Shown here in pieces: positions 9,459 through 17,855 of a stretch of DNA of 64,000 nucleotides. Position 1 is the stretch's first letter; each line of letters starts with the position of its first letter. The position numbers were made by a program, and so were the translations under genes. Below the pieces are notes generated by a model. The model searched no databases. It worked only from the letters and a program-made list of their open reading frames with translations, and was not told the origin of the DNA. Source of the DNA: Tabrizicola sp. TH137 (GTDB lineage: Bacteria > Pseudomonadota > Alphaproteobacteria > Rhodobacterales > Rhodobacteraceae); the NCBI RefSeq assembly GCF_002855575.1, contig NZ_PKRQ01000002.1:62001-126000 (forward strand). Direction: 5' to 3'.

Positions 9459-10322
9459 ATGACTGCACAAGGCGCCATTGAGTATTTTACCGAAAGCCAT
9501 TCAGTGGAGGCCGTGAATGGCCGCGTTGGCAAGGGGACCGATCCGCGATTTGCGCATGTGATGGCGCGGCTGGCGACGCATCTGCATGCCTTCATCAAGG
9601 ATGTCGAACTCACACAGCCGGAATGGGCTGCGGCGATAGACTTCCTCACGCGCACTGGCCAGACCTGCGATGGCAACCGGCAGGAATTCATCCTGCTGTC
9701 GGATGTGCTGGGCGTCTCCATGCTGGTGGATGCGATCAACAATCGCCGTCCGGCAGGGGCGACCGAAAACACCGTCCTGGGGCCTTTTCACGTCGGGGGC
9801 GTGCCGGAATATCCGATGGGCGCCAACATTTCGCTTGCCGGAGGCCGGGAGACCTGCCTCTTCGAGGGCAGGGTGACCGACCTTGACGGCAATCCGCTGG
9901 CGGGCGCACGGATCGACGTCTGGTCGGACAACGAGGATGGTTTCTACGACGTCCAGCAACCTGATCTTCAGCCGCGGCACAACAATCGTGGGGTTTTCGT
10001 CACGGGGGCGGATGGACGCTACTGGTTCCGCGGGATCAAGCCCGTCTCCTATCCGATACCGGATGATGGCCCGGTGGGGCAGATGTTGGGCCATCTGGGC
10101 CGCCATCCCTTCCGACCGGCCCATATGCATTTCATCGTCAGCGCAGAGGGTTTCGAGACCGTCATCACCCATACTTTCGTGAAAGGTGACGACTACTTGC
10201 AGTCGGATGCCGTCTTCGGGGTCAAGGACTCGCTGATCGCTCCTTTTGAACCTCGCATCGGCGGCGACACGAAATGGGTGTCTTCGTTCGATTTCGTTCT
10301 GACACGCCAGGCGGCGGCCTGA
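9459..10322 (+). CDS. Intradiol ring-cleavage dioxygenase (catechol/hydroxyquinol 1,2-dioxygenase-like)
   Basis: 287 aa, the usual length of catechol and hydroxyquinol 1,2-dioxygenases. The helical N-terminal linker domain precedes a beta-sandwich catalytic domain starting near LFEGRVTDLDGNPLAGA. The expected Fe(III) ligands are present at the expected spacing: Tyr163 (GFYDVQ), Tyr198 (VSYPIPDDGPVG), His222 and His224 (RPAHMHF). It would cleave a catechol-type ring between the hydroxyls to a muconate or maleylacetate product. No muconate cycloisomerase or maleylacetate reductase is visible nearby, so the true substrate may be unusual. The 128 bp before it hold no gene. Confidence 0.87.
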   Translation: MTAQGAIEYFTESHSVEAVNGRVGKGTDPRFAHVMARLATHLHAFIKDVELTQPEWAAAIDFLTRTGQTCDGNRQEFILLSDVLGVSMLVDAINNRRPAGATENTVLGPFHVGGVPEYPMGANISLAGGRETCLFEGRVTDLDGNPLAGARIDVWSDNEDGFYDVQQPDLQPRHNNRGVFVTGADGRYWFRGIKPVSYPIPDDGPVGQMLGHLGRHPFRPAHMHFIVSAEGFETVITHTFVKGDDYLQSDAVFGVKDSLIAPFEPRIGGDTKWVSSFDFVLTRQAAA

Positions 10323-10340
10323 GCTTCAAGGGAGGATGGG

Positions 10341-11126
10341 ATGATGGGCGCAGATACTGGAGGAGTGGTCGTTACAGGGGGCGCTCGGGGCATCGGCCTT
10401 GCGATCGCGCGCAATCTGGCCAGTTCGGGCCATGGCGTCGTCATCGCGGATCTGGACGAGGCGGCGGGGCAGGCGGCCGCAAGCGACATCAAGTCCGAAG
10501 GCGGCAGGGCGGTCTTCTGCCGGGTCGATGTCGCAGACCGGGCCATGGTGGCCGCAGCGGTCGCGACCTGCCAGGAAGCCTTTGGCCACATCCACGCCAT
10601 CGTCAACAATGCAGGTTTCAACAAGCCCCAGAACTTCCTGGAAACCACGGAAGACAACTGGAACCGGATCATGAAGGTCAACGGGCTGGGTGTGCTGATC
10701 GGCATCCAGGAGGCCGCCAAGGCGATGATCGCGGCCGGACATGGGGGCAGTATCGTCAACACCGCCTCCATCGCCGGGCGTAGCGGAGATGGGCAATGGG
10801 CCCCCTATTGCGCCAGCAAGGCCGCGGTGATCAGCCTGACGCAGGCCGCAGCCCGCGCGCTTGCGCCCCATGGGATCACGGTGAATGCCTTTGCTCCGGG
10901 CGTGGTTGAAACCGATCTCTGGACGCAGCTTGACCTTGACCTGATCGCGCTTGGCGCGGCATCGCGCCCGGGGGAGGCGATGGAGAATTTTTCCCGGAAC
11001 ATTCCACTTGGGCGGACGTCCAGGCCGGAAGACATTGTCGGGACCGTCGCCTTCCTGATCTCGCCCGCTTCGGCCTACATGACCGGCCAATGCCTGATGA
11101 TCGACGGCGGGATGGTGATGCAATGA
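10341..11126 (+). CDS. SDR-family NAD(P)-dependent oxidoreductase
   Basis: 261 aa classical short-chain dehydrogenase. It has VVTGGARGIGLAIA (cofactor binding), VNNAGFNK, and the catalytic triad Ser143, Tyr156 and Lys160 in NTASIAG and YCASK. The C-terminal LISPASAYMTGQCLMIDGG is typical of this family. An acidic ADLDE segment after beta-2 suggests NAD preference. It lies 18 bp after the dioxygenase gene, with a GGGAGG box before the ATG, and overlaps the next gene by 4 bp. Confidence 0.87.
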   Translation: MMGADTGGVVVTGGARGIGLAIARNLASSGHGVVIADLDEAAGQAAASDIKSEGGRAVFCRVDVADRAMVAAAVATCQEAFGHIHAIVNNAGFNKPQNFLETTEDNWNRIMKVNGLGVLIGIQEAAKAMIAAGHGGSIVNTASIAGRSGDGQWAPYCASKAAVISLTQAAARALAPHGITVNAFAPGVVETDLWTQLDLDLIALGAASRPGEAMENFSRNIPLGRTSRPEDIVGTVAFLISPASAYMTGQCLMIDGGMVMQ

Positions 11127-12160
11127 CCGGACCCCGCATCGCCTTTCTTGGAACCGGCGCACAGGGAGCCTCTATCGCGGCCGACTTTGCGCTTGCCGGG
11201 CTGGACGTCACTTTCATCGACCAGTGGCCTGCCCATATCGAGGCGATCCGCGCAAATGGCATTACGGTGAACCTGCCCGCGAGGCAGATCAACGTGCGCG
11301 TCCCGGCGCTGCATCTGTGCCAGGTGGCCGAGGTCCGGCAGCCCTTCGATCTGATCTTTCTCGTGGTCAAGGCCTATGACACGAGCTGGGCCACCCAGTT
11401 GATCAAGCCGGTCCTCGCCGAGGATGGTTTCGTGATCGGCCTTCAGAACGGGATGACGCATGAAGAGATTGCCGCCATCGTGGGGCGTCACCGCACCATC
11501 GGCGCGGTGATCGAGATTGCCTCGAACATGTGGGTGCCGGGCGTGACGAACCGGCAGAACGATCATGACGAGTCCTGGTTCGCGCTGGGCGCGCTCGACC
11601 CCGCGCAGCAGCACCGGGTCGAGGATGTGGCCGTTCTTTTGCGCCATTCGGGGCGGGTCGAGGTCGTGGATGACATCCGGTCCGCCAAATGGATGAAGCT
11701 GGTGGTGAATGCGGCGGAGCTGATCCCTTCCGCCATCATCGACACGGCCTTGAACGATGCGGCCCGTGCGCCCGGCATGCTCGAAGTGATGCGAGCCGCA
11801 GGCTATGAGGCGATGCAGGCTGCGCTGGTGGATGGGGCCACGATCATGCCGATCATCGGAATGCCACCAAGCATGAGCAATGACCCGGAACGCTATGTCG
11901 ATGAGATCTTCGAGGAAGTGCTGCGGACCTTCTCGCGCGAGGATACCTTGACCACGTCCCTTCAGGATTGGCGCAAGGGACGACGGGCCGAAGTGGCAGA
12001 GGTGAATGGCTGGGTGGTGCAGACCCTGGCTCGGCATGGCCGCAGCGCGCCGGTCAATCAGCGCGTGGTCGAGATTGCCTTTCAGATCGAGGCGGGAACG
12101 CTTCGCCCGCAGCCCGAGAATATCCGCCTGCTGACCGCCGATCGGACATCGGACCCGTGA
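11123..12160 (+). CDS. Ketopantoate reductase-like (ApbA/PanE family) oxidoreductase
   Basis: 345 aa. The N-terminal Rossmann motif is IAFLGTGAQGASIAADFA. It also has FLVVKAYDT and GLQNGMTHEE, the pattern of the NADP-binding domain of ApbA/PanE proteins. The C-terminal half contains KWMKLVVNAAELIP, matching the catalytic Lys/Asn region. Coupled to the SDR gene through an ATGA overlap. In a catabolic operon it more likely reduces another 2-oxo acid than ketopantoate; the substrate is unknown. Confidence 0.78.
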   Translation: MTGPRIAFLGTGAQGASIAADFALAGLDVTFIDQWPAHIEAIRANGITVNLPARQINVRVPALHLCQVAEVRQPFDLIFLVVKAYDTSWATQLIKPVLAEDGFVIGLQNGMTHEEIAAIVGRHRTIGAVIEIASNMWVPGVTNRQNDHDESWFALGALDPAQQHRVEDVAVLLRHSGRVEVVDDIRSAKWMKLVVNAAELIPSAIIDTALNDAARAPGMLEVMRAAGYEAMQAALVDGATIMPIIGMPPSMSNDPERYVDEIFEEVLRTFSREDTLTTSLQDWRKGRRAEVAEVNGWVVQTLARHGRSAPVNQRVVEIAFQIEAGTLRPQPENIRLLTADRTSDP

Positions 12161-12215
12161 CCGCGGGTGGCGAGGCGCAGGATGACCAGCGACCCGGGCA
12201 AGGGCAGGGGCCAAG

Positions 12216-12548
12216 ATGCCGAATGTGAAAATCTATGTCGATGAAGCGATCTATCCCGCCTGCCGCGAAGGGCTGCCCGCTGCGCTTGGCCCGATCCTCG
12301 ACATGTTATGCGAGGATCTTGTCGTGGACCGGCCTGCCTGCCAGATCGCCGTGATTCCGGTGCTCGCCTTGCCTGACCTTCCCCCGGTCAATGTGGAATT
12401 GCAGATCATGCCGCGCCCGGAGCGCACCCGCGCGGCGCTGCTGGCCCTTTGTGCGAAGCTGCGCGACGTGGTGGGCGCAGCAACCGGAGGCCATGTCGCC
12501 GTCCGGATTTCGACGCTCGATCCCGCAACCTATGTTGCCCTGAAATAG
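12216..12548 (+). CDS. Small tautomerase-like protein (possible 4-oxalocrotonate tautomerase superfamily)
   Basis: 110 aa. It begins MPNVKIYVDE: removal of the initiator Met would leave an N-terminal proline followed by a beta strand, the layout of 4-oxalocrotonate tautomerases, whose Pro-1 is the catalytic base. A second beta strand NVELQIMPRPERT precedes a helix LLALCAKLRDVV. This beta-alpha-beta order fits the superfamily, but I cannot confirm it. Position after a ring-cleavage dioxygenase makes an enol-keto tautomerase role sensible. Confidence 0.5.
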   Translation: MPNVKIYVDEAIYPACREGLPAALGPILDMLCEDLVVDRPACQIAVIPVLALPDLPPVNVELQIMPRPERTRAALLALCAKLRDVVGAATGGHVAVRISTLDPATYVALK

Positions 12549-12746
12549 CGGGGGGCGGATGGCAGATATCCTAGCCTGTCCCGAGGAACTTCTCGCCGTT
12601 CGGATTGTCGGAACGGCGGTGGCGAGCCGCTTCACTTGCATGGATGGACGGCAGGCTGCCACTCCCGCCCCTTCCTGGGTGAGAGACGGGCCGGCTGCAA
12701 AAGCAAAGATCAGGATCAAGCCGCAGTAACCAGGAGGAGAAACATC

Positions 12747-13265
12747 ATGGCGGAACGGGTCTATGGCATGCACCATATCGGCATCACAGTGCCCGACATC
12801 GAAGAGGGCATCCGCTTCTTCAAGGCCGTCTTCGGGGCGGTTGAGGTCTTTCGCACAGGCGCGTTCGACGTGGACGAGTCCTTCATGGAGCGCAGGCTTG
12901 GCACGCCCGCGCATACACGCATCCGCGATCTGGTGTTCTTGCGTTGCGGTGCCGGGACGAATGTGGAGCTGTTCGAATACAGTGGCGAAGACAGTTCTGC
13001 CCGCCCCCGCCGCAACTCCGAGGTCGGTGGCACGCATCTCTGTTTCGAGGTGGAGGATGTCTTCGCTTCGGTCGAGCGGCTGCGCGCAGAGGGGATCGAC
13101 TTCCTTGAGGGGCCGAACACCGTGACCGAAGGGCCTTTGGCAGGCTTCAACTGGATCTATTTCAATGCTCCCTGGGGGCAGTCGCTTGAAATCGCAAGCT
13201 TCACCTCCCTCGGCTATGAGAAAGATACGGAGGAGAGGATCTGGCGGGCCAAGCCTTCGGAGTGA
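12747..13265 (+). CDS. VOC-family (glyoxalase/dioxygenase fold) protein
   Basis: 172 aa, one vicinal-oxygen-chelate module pair. It opens MHHIGITVPDIEEGIRFF (metal His), continues with NVELFEYSG (Glu) and GGTHLCFEVEDV (His), and ends near WGQSLEIASF (Glu), consistent with two His and two Glu metal ligands. A strong AGGAGG at 12732-12737 sets the start. Likely a lyase, isomerase or extradiol-type enzyme acting on an intermediate of the operon. The preceding 198 bp (12549-12746) hold no recognisable gene. Confidence 0.75.
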   Translation: MAERVYGMHHIGITVPDIEEGIRFFKAVFGAVEVFRTGAFDVDESFMERRLGTPAHTRIRDLVFLRCGAGTNVELFEYSGEDSSARPRRNSEVGGTHLCFEVEDVFASVERLRAEGIDFLEGPNTVTEGPLAGFNWIYFNAPWGQSLEIASFTSLGYEKDTEERIWRAKPSE

Positions 13266-13612
13266 TCGGGCAAGGGGGCGTCCGGCGCTGTCGGCGACCC
13301 GCGCGCCGTCCGGCTGGGGCGAAGTCGTGTCAATCGGCAGGGCCGCCGTTGACTTCACGCATTCCAACAAGAACCTGGACGTCACGGTCCGGCAGGGCGC
13401 AGTCTGCGGCGAGTTCCATGCGCGCCTTGAGGGCCTGTTTCATCCTCTGCGTGAGCATGGTCCGGACCACGCCTGCTTTGGCCCCCGCTGAACACGGGTG
13501 ATGCCAAAGACTATTCTCTATCGGCTGGCCGCACTTGGGCAGAATCCCGGGCCGAGGAGTCGGGGCGCGGGGTTTTCCCCGCGCCCGTTGTCATGGCCCT
13601 TCCGGGCAAGCG
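13266..13612. other. Intergenic region between convergent transcription units
   Basis: About 350 bp separates the + strand catabolic operon from the - strand aldehyde dehydrogenase. No confident gene is seen. A minus-strand open stretch around 13340-13470 encodes a short basic peptide, but it has no clear ribosome binding site or recognisable family. It may be a decayed remnant. A strong GC hairpin lies at its right end. Confidence 0.5.
13563..13586 (-). terminator. GC-rich hairpin downstream of the aldehyde dehydrogenase
   Basis: Perfect inverted repeat GGGCGCGGGG / CCCCGCGCCC with a TTTT loop. It sits 26 bp beyond the stop of the minus-strand aldehyde dehydrogenase gene. No T-run follows on either strand, so it may act as an mRNA 3' stabiliser or weak terminator. 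Confidence 0.55.
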
Positions 13613-15133
13613 TCAGAAGAAGCCCAGCTTGTTCGGATTGTAGCTGACCAGCATGTTCTTGGTCTGCTGATAGTGGTCGAGCATCATCTTGTGCGTCTCG
13701 CGCCCGATCCCGGATTGCTTGTAGCCGCCGAAGGCCGCATGGGCAGGATAGGCATGGTAGTTGTTCACCCAGACGCGGCCCGCCTCGATGTTTCGGCCAA
13801 AGCGGTAGGCGCGGGTTCCGTCGCGCGTCCAGACGCCGGCGCCGAGGCCATACATCGTGTCATTGGCGATCTGGAGCGCCTCGGCTTCGTCCTTGAAAGT
13901 GGTGACAGAGACGACGGGCCCGAAGATTTCCTCCTGGAAGACCCGCATCTTGTTGTGGCCCTTCAGGATCGTGGGCTGGATGTAGAACCCCTGCGCGAGA
14001 TCGCCGTTGAACCGCGCGGCGTCGCCGCCAACCAGCACCTCTGCGCCCTCTTCGCGGCCGATGGTGAAGTAGGACATGATCTTGTCATGCTGCTGGCGGG
14101 AGGCCTGCGCCCCGACCATGGTCGCCATGTCACGCGGATCGCCCTGCTTGATCGCCTTCACCCGGGCGATGCAGCGTTCCATGAAGGCGTCATAGATGTC
14201 TTCCTGGATCAATGCGCGCGAAGGGCAGGTGCAGACCTCGCCCTGGTTGAAGGCAAAGAGGACGAAGCCTTCGACGGCCTTGTCGAGGAAGGCGTCATCG
14301 GCGGCCATCACGTCGGAGAAGAAGATGTTGGGGGACTTGCCGCCCAGTTCCAGCGTGAAGGGGATGAGGCTGGCCACCGCGCCTTCGGCCACCTTGCGGC
14401 CGGTGGCGGTGGAGCCGGTGAAGGCGATCTTGGCGATGCGGCCAGAACGGACCAGCGCGTCGCCCGCTTCGGCGCCATAGCCGTTGACGATGTTCAGGAC
14501 GCCGGGGGGCAGAAGGTCGGCGATGAGTTCCACCAATACCATGATCGCCGCGGGGGTCTGTTCCGCAGGCTTCATCACGATGCAATTGCCGGCGGCCAGG
14601 GCGGGGGCCAGTTTCCAGGCCGCCATCAGGATCGAGAAGTTCCAGGGGATGATCTGGCCGACCACGCCCAGCGGTTCGTGGAAGTGATAGGCAACGGTGT
14701 CATGGTCGATCTCGGACATCGTGCCTTCCTGGCTGCGGAGGACGCCCGCAAAATAGCGGAAATGATCCACCGAAAGCGGGATGTCGGCATTCACCGTTTC
14801 GCGGATCGGCTTGCCGTTGTCCCAGGTTTCCGCCGTGGCGATGAGTTCGAGATTCGCTTCGATCCGGTCGGCGATCTGGAGCAGGATGTTGGAACGATGC
14901 GCGGCGCTGGTCTTGCCCCAGGCATCCTTGGCGGCATGGGCAGCATCCAGCGCCAGCGCGATATCGGCGGCGTCGGAACGGGCGATCTCGCATATCTTTG
15001 CGCCGGTGATCGGGGTGATGTTGTCGAAGTAGCGCCCGTTCACCGGCGGCAGGAAGCGGCCTCCGATGAAATTGTCATAGCGGGTCTTGAAGGGCGATCC
15101 GGCAAGGCCGGTTTCCTTGGTCATCACGTTCAT
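13613..15133 (-). CDS. exaC: NAD-dependent acetaldehyde dehydrogenase, ExaC/AcoD type
   Basis: 506 aa aldehyde dehydrogenase, full length for the ExaC/AcoD subfamily. Subfamily marks recalled from known members include YGNYIGG-like YDNFIGGRF at the start, [28 protein letters not shown], the C-terminal [19 protein letters not shown] and the terminal LGFF. Active-site Glu262 (LELGGKSPN) and Cys301 ([12 protein letters not shown]) are present. It oxidises acetaldehyde or other short aldehydes to acids. A GAF-Fis regulator gene lies upstream on the same strand and a perfect palindrome lies in its promoter region. Confidence 0.85.
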   Translation of the reverse strand: MNVMTKETGLAGSPFKTRYDNFIGGRFLPPVNGRYFDNITPITGAKICEIARSDAADIALALDAAHAAKDAWGKTSAAHRSNILLQIADRIEANLELIATAETWDNGKPIRETVNADIPLSVDHFRYFAGVLRSQEGTMSEIDHDTVAYHFHEPLGVVGQIIPWNFSILMAAWKLAPALAAGNCIVMKPAEQTPAAIMVLVELIADLLPPGVLNIVNGYGAEAGDALVRSGRIAKIAFTGSTATGRKVAEGAVASLIPFTLELGGKSPNIFFSDVMAADDAFLDKAVEGFVLFAFNQGEVCTCPSRALIQEDIYDAFMERCIARVKAIKQGDPRDMATMVGAQASRQQHDKIMSYFTIGREEGAEVLVGGDAARFNGDLAQGFYIQPTILKGHNKMRVFQEEIFGPVVSVTTFKDEAEALQIANDTMYGLGAGVWTRDGTRAYRFGRNIEAGRVWVNNYHAYPAHAAFGGYKQSGIGRETHKMMLDHYQQTKNMLVSYNPNKLGFF

Positions 15134-15237
15134 GGGTCAACTCCTCCTGACGGGGCCGCCTCCACGCGGCCTGACAGAGAGACTGCGCAGCCTTGCCGAG
15201 TCGGTCATCCGGGGGGGAGAGGATGGGGGAGGGCGGT

Positions 15238-15255
15238 TGTCGCAGAACTGCGACA
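15238..15255. promoter_or_regulatory. Perfect 18-bp palindrome, probable operator of the aldehyde dehydrogenase gene
   Basis: TGTCGCAG-AA-CTGCGACA is a perfect inverted repeat about 105 bp upstream of the exaC-like start and just past the regulator stop. Its TGTCGCA/TGCGACA arms resemble operator sites of Fis-type AcoR-like activators. The adjacent GAF-Fis regulator is the obvious candidate to bind it. No good sigma-54 -24/-12 element is seen between it and the gene. Confidence 0.65.
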
Positions 15256-15275
15256 GGTGGGAGCGGGAATGTGGG

Positions 15276-16217
15276 TCAGCCGCGGTCGAGCTTGCGGTGC
15301 AGCGTCGCCCGGCTCAGCCCGAGGGCGCGCGCCGCTGCCGAGATATTGCCGGACGAGCGGACCAGCGCGCGGGTAAGGACGCCCCTTTCGGCCTTGTCCA
15401 TCGTGTCATGGCTGTCGAGACCCAGGAGATCGGACAGCAGGCGCGGTGCGGTGGCGAGATCGCCTGTCACGCCCAGATGCTGACGCGCGGCGCGGGTGGC
15501 CCCGATCACCAGATCATCGGCATCAACGGCGAGGAGCGCGCCAAGCCCCCGGTCCAGCCCGGGCACCAGCACCACCCTTGCGCGAGGGAACTCCAGATGG
15601 AAGAGGTCGGCTTCGACCTTGCGGGCCACCTCGGCAACCGTGCTGCCGATCAGCCCGGCGACAGCATCGCCAAGATCGGTGCGCGCGGTCGAGACGTCGA
15701 TCACGGCGGCCAGCCGCCCGTCTGGCCCATGCACCGGAGCCGAGGAACAGCTGAGCCCGATGTTGCGGGCAAGGAAATGCTGGTCGCGGTGGATCGTCAC
15801 CGCCCGTCCCTCGGCCAGGCAGGTGCCGATCCCGTTGGTACCGACATCCGCCTCTGACCAAATCGTTCCGGTCCACAGGCCCGATTGCTCGAAGCTGCGA
15901 TCATCCCCCGGCGCCCCCCGCCGATCCACGACCACGCCCCGGGAATCGGCCAGAACGATGCAAGCCCCAAGACCGCTGACGATCTGGAACAGCCGGTCGA
16001 GATGCGGGGCCGCTGTCGGCAGCAGCGGTCCGAGTTGATCCCGGGCAAGGGCAAGCTCGCTGGCCGTGATCCTGCTGTCGCCGGATCGCGAGGCGGGGTC
16101 GAGGCGGTAAAGCTGCGCCGATCGGACCCACGAGGCCGCGACGCTGGATTTTGCAGCCAAGCCGCCTGAAATGGCCGCTTCGATGCGGGTGATGTGGGCT
16201 GTCGTAGGTGTCGGCAT
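15276..16217 (-). CDS. GAF-Fis transcriptional regulator (AcoR-like, lacking the AAA+ domain)
   Basis: 313 aa from the ATG at 16217 (AAGGG box upstream; a TTG at 16271 is less likely). The N-terminal half has the AcoR-type region VAASWVRSAQLYRLDP and a GAF domain with VVVDRRGAPGDD and DVGTNGIGTCLAEGRAVTIH. The C-terminus is a Fis helix-turn-helix, GNISAAARALGLSRATLHRKL. The central sigma-54-interacting AAA+ module with its GAFTGA loop, usual in AcoR, is absent; GAF and Fis are joined by only about 70 residues. It should sense a small molecule and regulate the aldehyde dehydrogenase without sigma-54. Confidence 0.8.
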   Translation of the reverse strand: MPTPTTAHITRIEAAISGGLAAKSSVAASWVRSAQLYRLDPASRSGDSRITASELALARDQLGPLLPTAAPHLDRLFQIVSGLGACIVLADSRGVVVDRRGAPGDDRSFEQSGLWTGTIWSEADVGTNGIGTCLAEGRAVTIHRDQHFLARNIGLSCSSAPVHGPDGRLAAVIDVSTARTDLGDAVAGLIGSTVAEVARKVEADLFHLEFPRARVVLVPGLDRGLGALLAVDADDLVIGATRAARQHLGVTGDLATAPRLLSDLLGLDSHDTMDKAERGVLTRALVRSSGNISAAARALGLSRATLHRKLDRG

Positions 16218-16489
16218 GGATCGCCCTTTCAAGCTTCCCGTTCTGCCCCGGCTGCGCCCGTCGTCACGCAAGGGTGACGGCAGCGGTCATCAGCAACCGC
16301 GACAGTGAACACCCGAAGACGCATGGGTGCAACGCGACATTAGGCCTATGCCGATTTCCCCCGGCGCCCTTGCGCCGCAAGATGACGGGAACAGCGGCCT
16401 GTCCTTGGGCCGGTCGGCCAGACTGATGGGGTCTTGCCTGCAAACTGCGGCTGGGGAACACTTCGGTGATGCTGAGAAAGGCCTGCGCC

Positions 16490-16855
16490 ATGACCATCCT
16501 GCGCCTGAGGATTGTATTCGACGATGCGATGCTGGGTCCCGGCAAGGCCGAGCTTCTGGAACGGATCGGAAAGACCGGTTCCATCGCGGCGGCAGGCCGG
16601 GACATGGGGATGAGTTACAAGCGCGCCTGGATGCTGGTGGAAGAGATGAACCGGGCGTTCCGGGAACCGCTGGTGATCAGCACGCGGGGCGGGCCTGGCG
16701 GAGGCGGTGCGCAACTGACCGAAAGCGGTGCGAGGGTGCTTGAACTGTATCACGACATCGTCGCCAAGGCTGAGAACGCCGCTGCGGCCCGGATCGGAAC
16801 GTTGGAAGCGATGCTGCGTCCTGCCCAGCCGGGGGATATTTCCGACCGAAAATAA
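16490..16855 (+). CDS. ModE-like molybdenum-responsive regulator, DNA-binding domain only
   Basis: 121 aa winged helix protein of the ModE N-terminal type. It has GKAELLERIGKTGSIAAAG, DMGMSYKRAWMLVEEMN, and RGGPGGGGAQLTESG for the wing. Canonical ModE carries two C-terminal Mop/TOBE molybdate-binding domains of about 140 residues; here the protein ends shortly after the helical dimer segment. Start at 16490 (AAAGG box); upstream GTG/ATG at 16466/16469 are possible. The modA gene and a probable Mo-box follow immediately. Confidence 0.8.
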   Translation: MTILRLRIVFDDAMLGPGKAELLERIGKTGSIAAAGRDMGMSYKRAWMLVEEMNRAFREPLVISTRGGPGGGGAQLTESGARVLELYHDIVAKAENAAAARIGTLEAMLRPAQPGDISDRK

Positions 16856-16882
16856 CGCTTGCAGCAATACTGGCCTCGCGCT

Positions 16883-16904
16883 GATATGTTTTTCAGAACA
16901 TATC
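16883..16904. promoter_or_regulatory. Probable Mo-box (ModE operator) upstream of modA
   Basis: Inverted repeat GATATGTT-TTTCAG-AACATATC, two 8-bp arms with a 6-bp spacer, 13 bp before the modA start. It resembles known ModE boxes, which are TATA-rich 8-bp arms around N6. It would let molybdate-loaded ModE repress modA. Confidence 0.7.
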
Positions 16905-16917
16905 GACTGGAGGAATC

Positions 16918-17676
16918 ATGTCACGCCCTGCTGCCCTCGCATCCGCTTTTGCCTTTCTCTTCGCGTCGCCCGGCTTTGCGGAAGAAGTGGTGGTCTTCGC
17001 CGCGGCCTCGTTGAAGACCGCGCTGGACGAACTCGCCGCCGAGTTCGAGGTTGCCACCGGCCATGAGGTTACGATCAGCTATGGCGGTTCGAACGCCCTG
17101 GCCAAGCAGATCATCGAAGGGGCACCGGCCGACATTTTCCTTTCCGCTGCCGTCAACTGGATGGACGAGGTGGAGAAGGCGGGGATGGTGGTCGATGGCA
17201 CGCGCAGGGATCTGCTGGGCAACCGGCTCGTGCTGATCGCCCATGGCAAGGAGGCGGCGTCGGTTGATGTCGGTCCCGGTTTTGATCTGGCGGGTCTTCT
17301 GGGGGATGGGCGCCTTTCGATGGCGATGGTCGATGCCGTGCCCGCAGGTCAATATGGCAAGGCCGCGCTGGAGAGCCTCGGGGTCTGGTCTCAGGTCGAG
17401 GCTTCCGTTGCGCAATCGGAGAATGTTCGTGCGGCGCTGACGCTCGTATCCACGGGCGAGGCGCCTTACGGGATCGTCTATGCGACGGATGCGGCGGCAG
17501 ATGACAATGTTTCTGTCGTCGGCACCTTCCCGGCAGACAGCCATCCGCCGATCCTTTATCCCGGCGCGCTGCTGGCCGGGGCTGGCGATGCGGCTGACTC
17601 GGCGTTTTTCGAGGCGCTGGCCTCGGAACAGGGCGACGCGATCTTTTCGGCGCAGGGCTTTCTGATCCTGAACTGA
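16918..17676 (+). CDS. modA: Molybdate ABC transporter periplasmic binding protein
   Basis: 252 aa. A signal peptide (about residues 1-20, FASPGFA-EE cleavage) precedes a type II periplasmic binding protein. ModA marks: VVVFAAASLKTALDELA, ISYGGSNALAKQIIEGAPADIFLSA (split over residues 55-80), MDEVEKAG, NRLVLIA, DAVPAGQYGKAALESLG, and Tyr in GEAPYGIVYATDA. GGAGG lies 5 bp before the ATG. No modB or modC follows in this window, so it stands apart from its membrane partners or serves a remote transporter. Confidence 0.9.
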   Translation: MSRPAALASAFAFLFASPGFAEEVVVFAAASLKTALDELAAEFEVATGHEVTISYGGSNALAKQIIEGAPADIFLSAAVNWMDEVEKAGMVVDGTRRDLLGNRLVLIAHGKEAASVDVGPGFDLAGLLGDGRLSMAMVDAVPAGQYGKAALESLGVWSQVEASVAQSENVRAALTLVSTGEAPYGIVYATDAAADDNVSVVGTFPADSHPPILYPGALLAGAGDAADSAFFEALASEQGDAIFSAQGFLILN

Positions 17677-17743
17677 CGGCATTCCGCTGGCGTGAAAGAG
17701 GCAGCCACGCGACTGATAAGGGCGCGCCGGGTCGGCCCCGTTG

Positions 17744-17814
17744 TTGAAATTTCAAGTTTGAAGTTTCGGTTGACAGACTCATGTTTGCGGTGAAATCTTA
17801 ACTTCACAGTTAAG
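17744..17814 (+). promoter_or_regulatory. AT-rich promoter/operator region before the NicX-like operon
   Basis: A perfect palindrome TTGAAATTTCAA lies at 17744-17755. A TTGACA -35 hexamer is at 17770-17775, with a weak -10 (AAATCT) 17 bp downstream. An inverted repeat CTTAACT-TCAC-AGTTAAG at 17797-17814 overlaps the -10/start region. The AT-richness stands out against the GC-rich surroundings. A repressor site at the -10 fits control by the TetR protein encoded in this operon, which is inference. Confidence 0.6.
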
Positions 17815-17855
17815 AAATTCGCGCCAATGCGAATCGTCACAACAGGGATGGTGCG

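Noticed and set aside
6616-9468. Very long open frame on the minus strand opposite the ABC ATPase-permease gene
   Set aside because: It is antisense to a gene with clear motifs; its composition is Arg/His/Gln-rich with no recognisable domain, a typical high-GC shadow frame.
13340-13470. Short minus-strand open stretch between convergent operons
   Set aside because: About 43 codons, no ribosome binding site and no recognised family; could be a remnant, but not supportable as a gene.
15134-15237. Possible sigma-54 promoter before exaC
   Set aside because: The best GG...GC candidate on the minus strand has the wrong spacing (9 instead of 10 between the dinucleotides), and the regulator lacks the AAA+ domain.
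13535-15376. Long plus-strand open frame opposite the aldehyde dehydrogenase
   Set aside because: The minus-strand protein has full ExaC-type motifs; the plus frame is Gly/Asp/Arg-rich noise.
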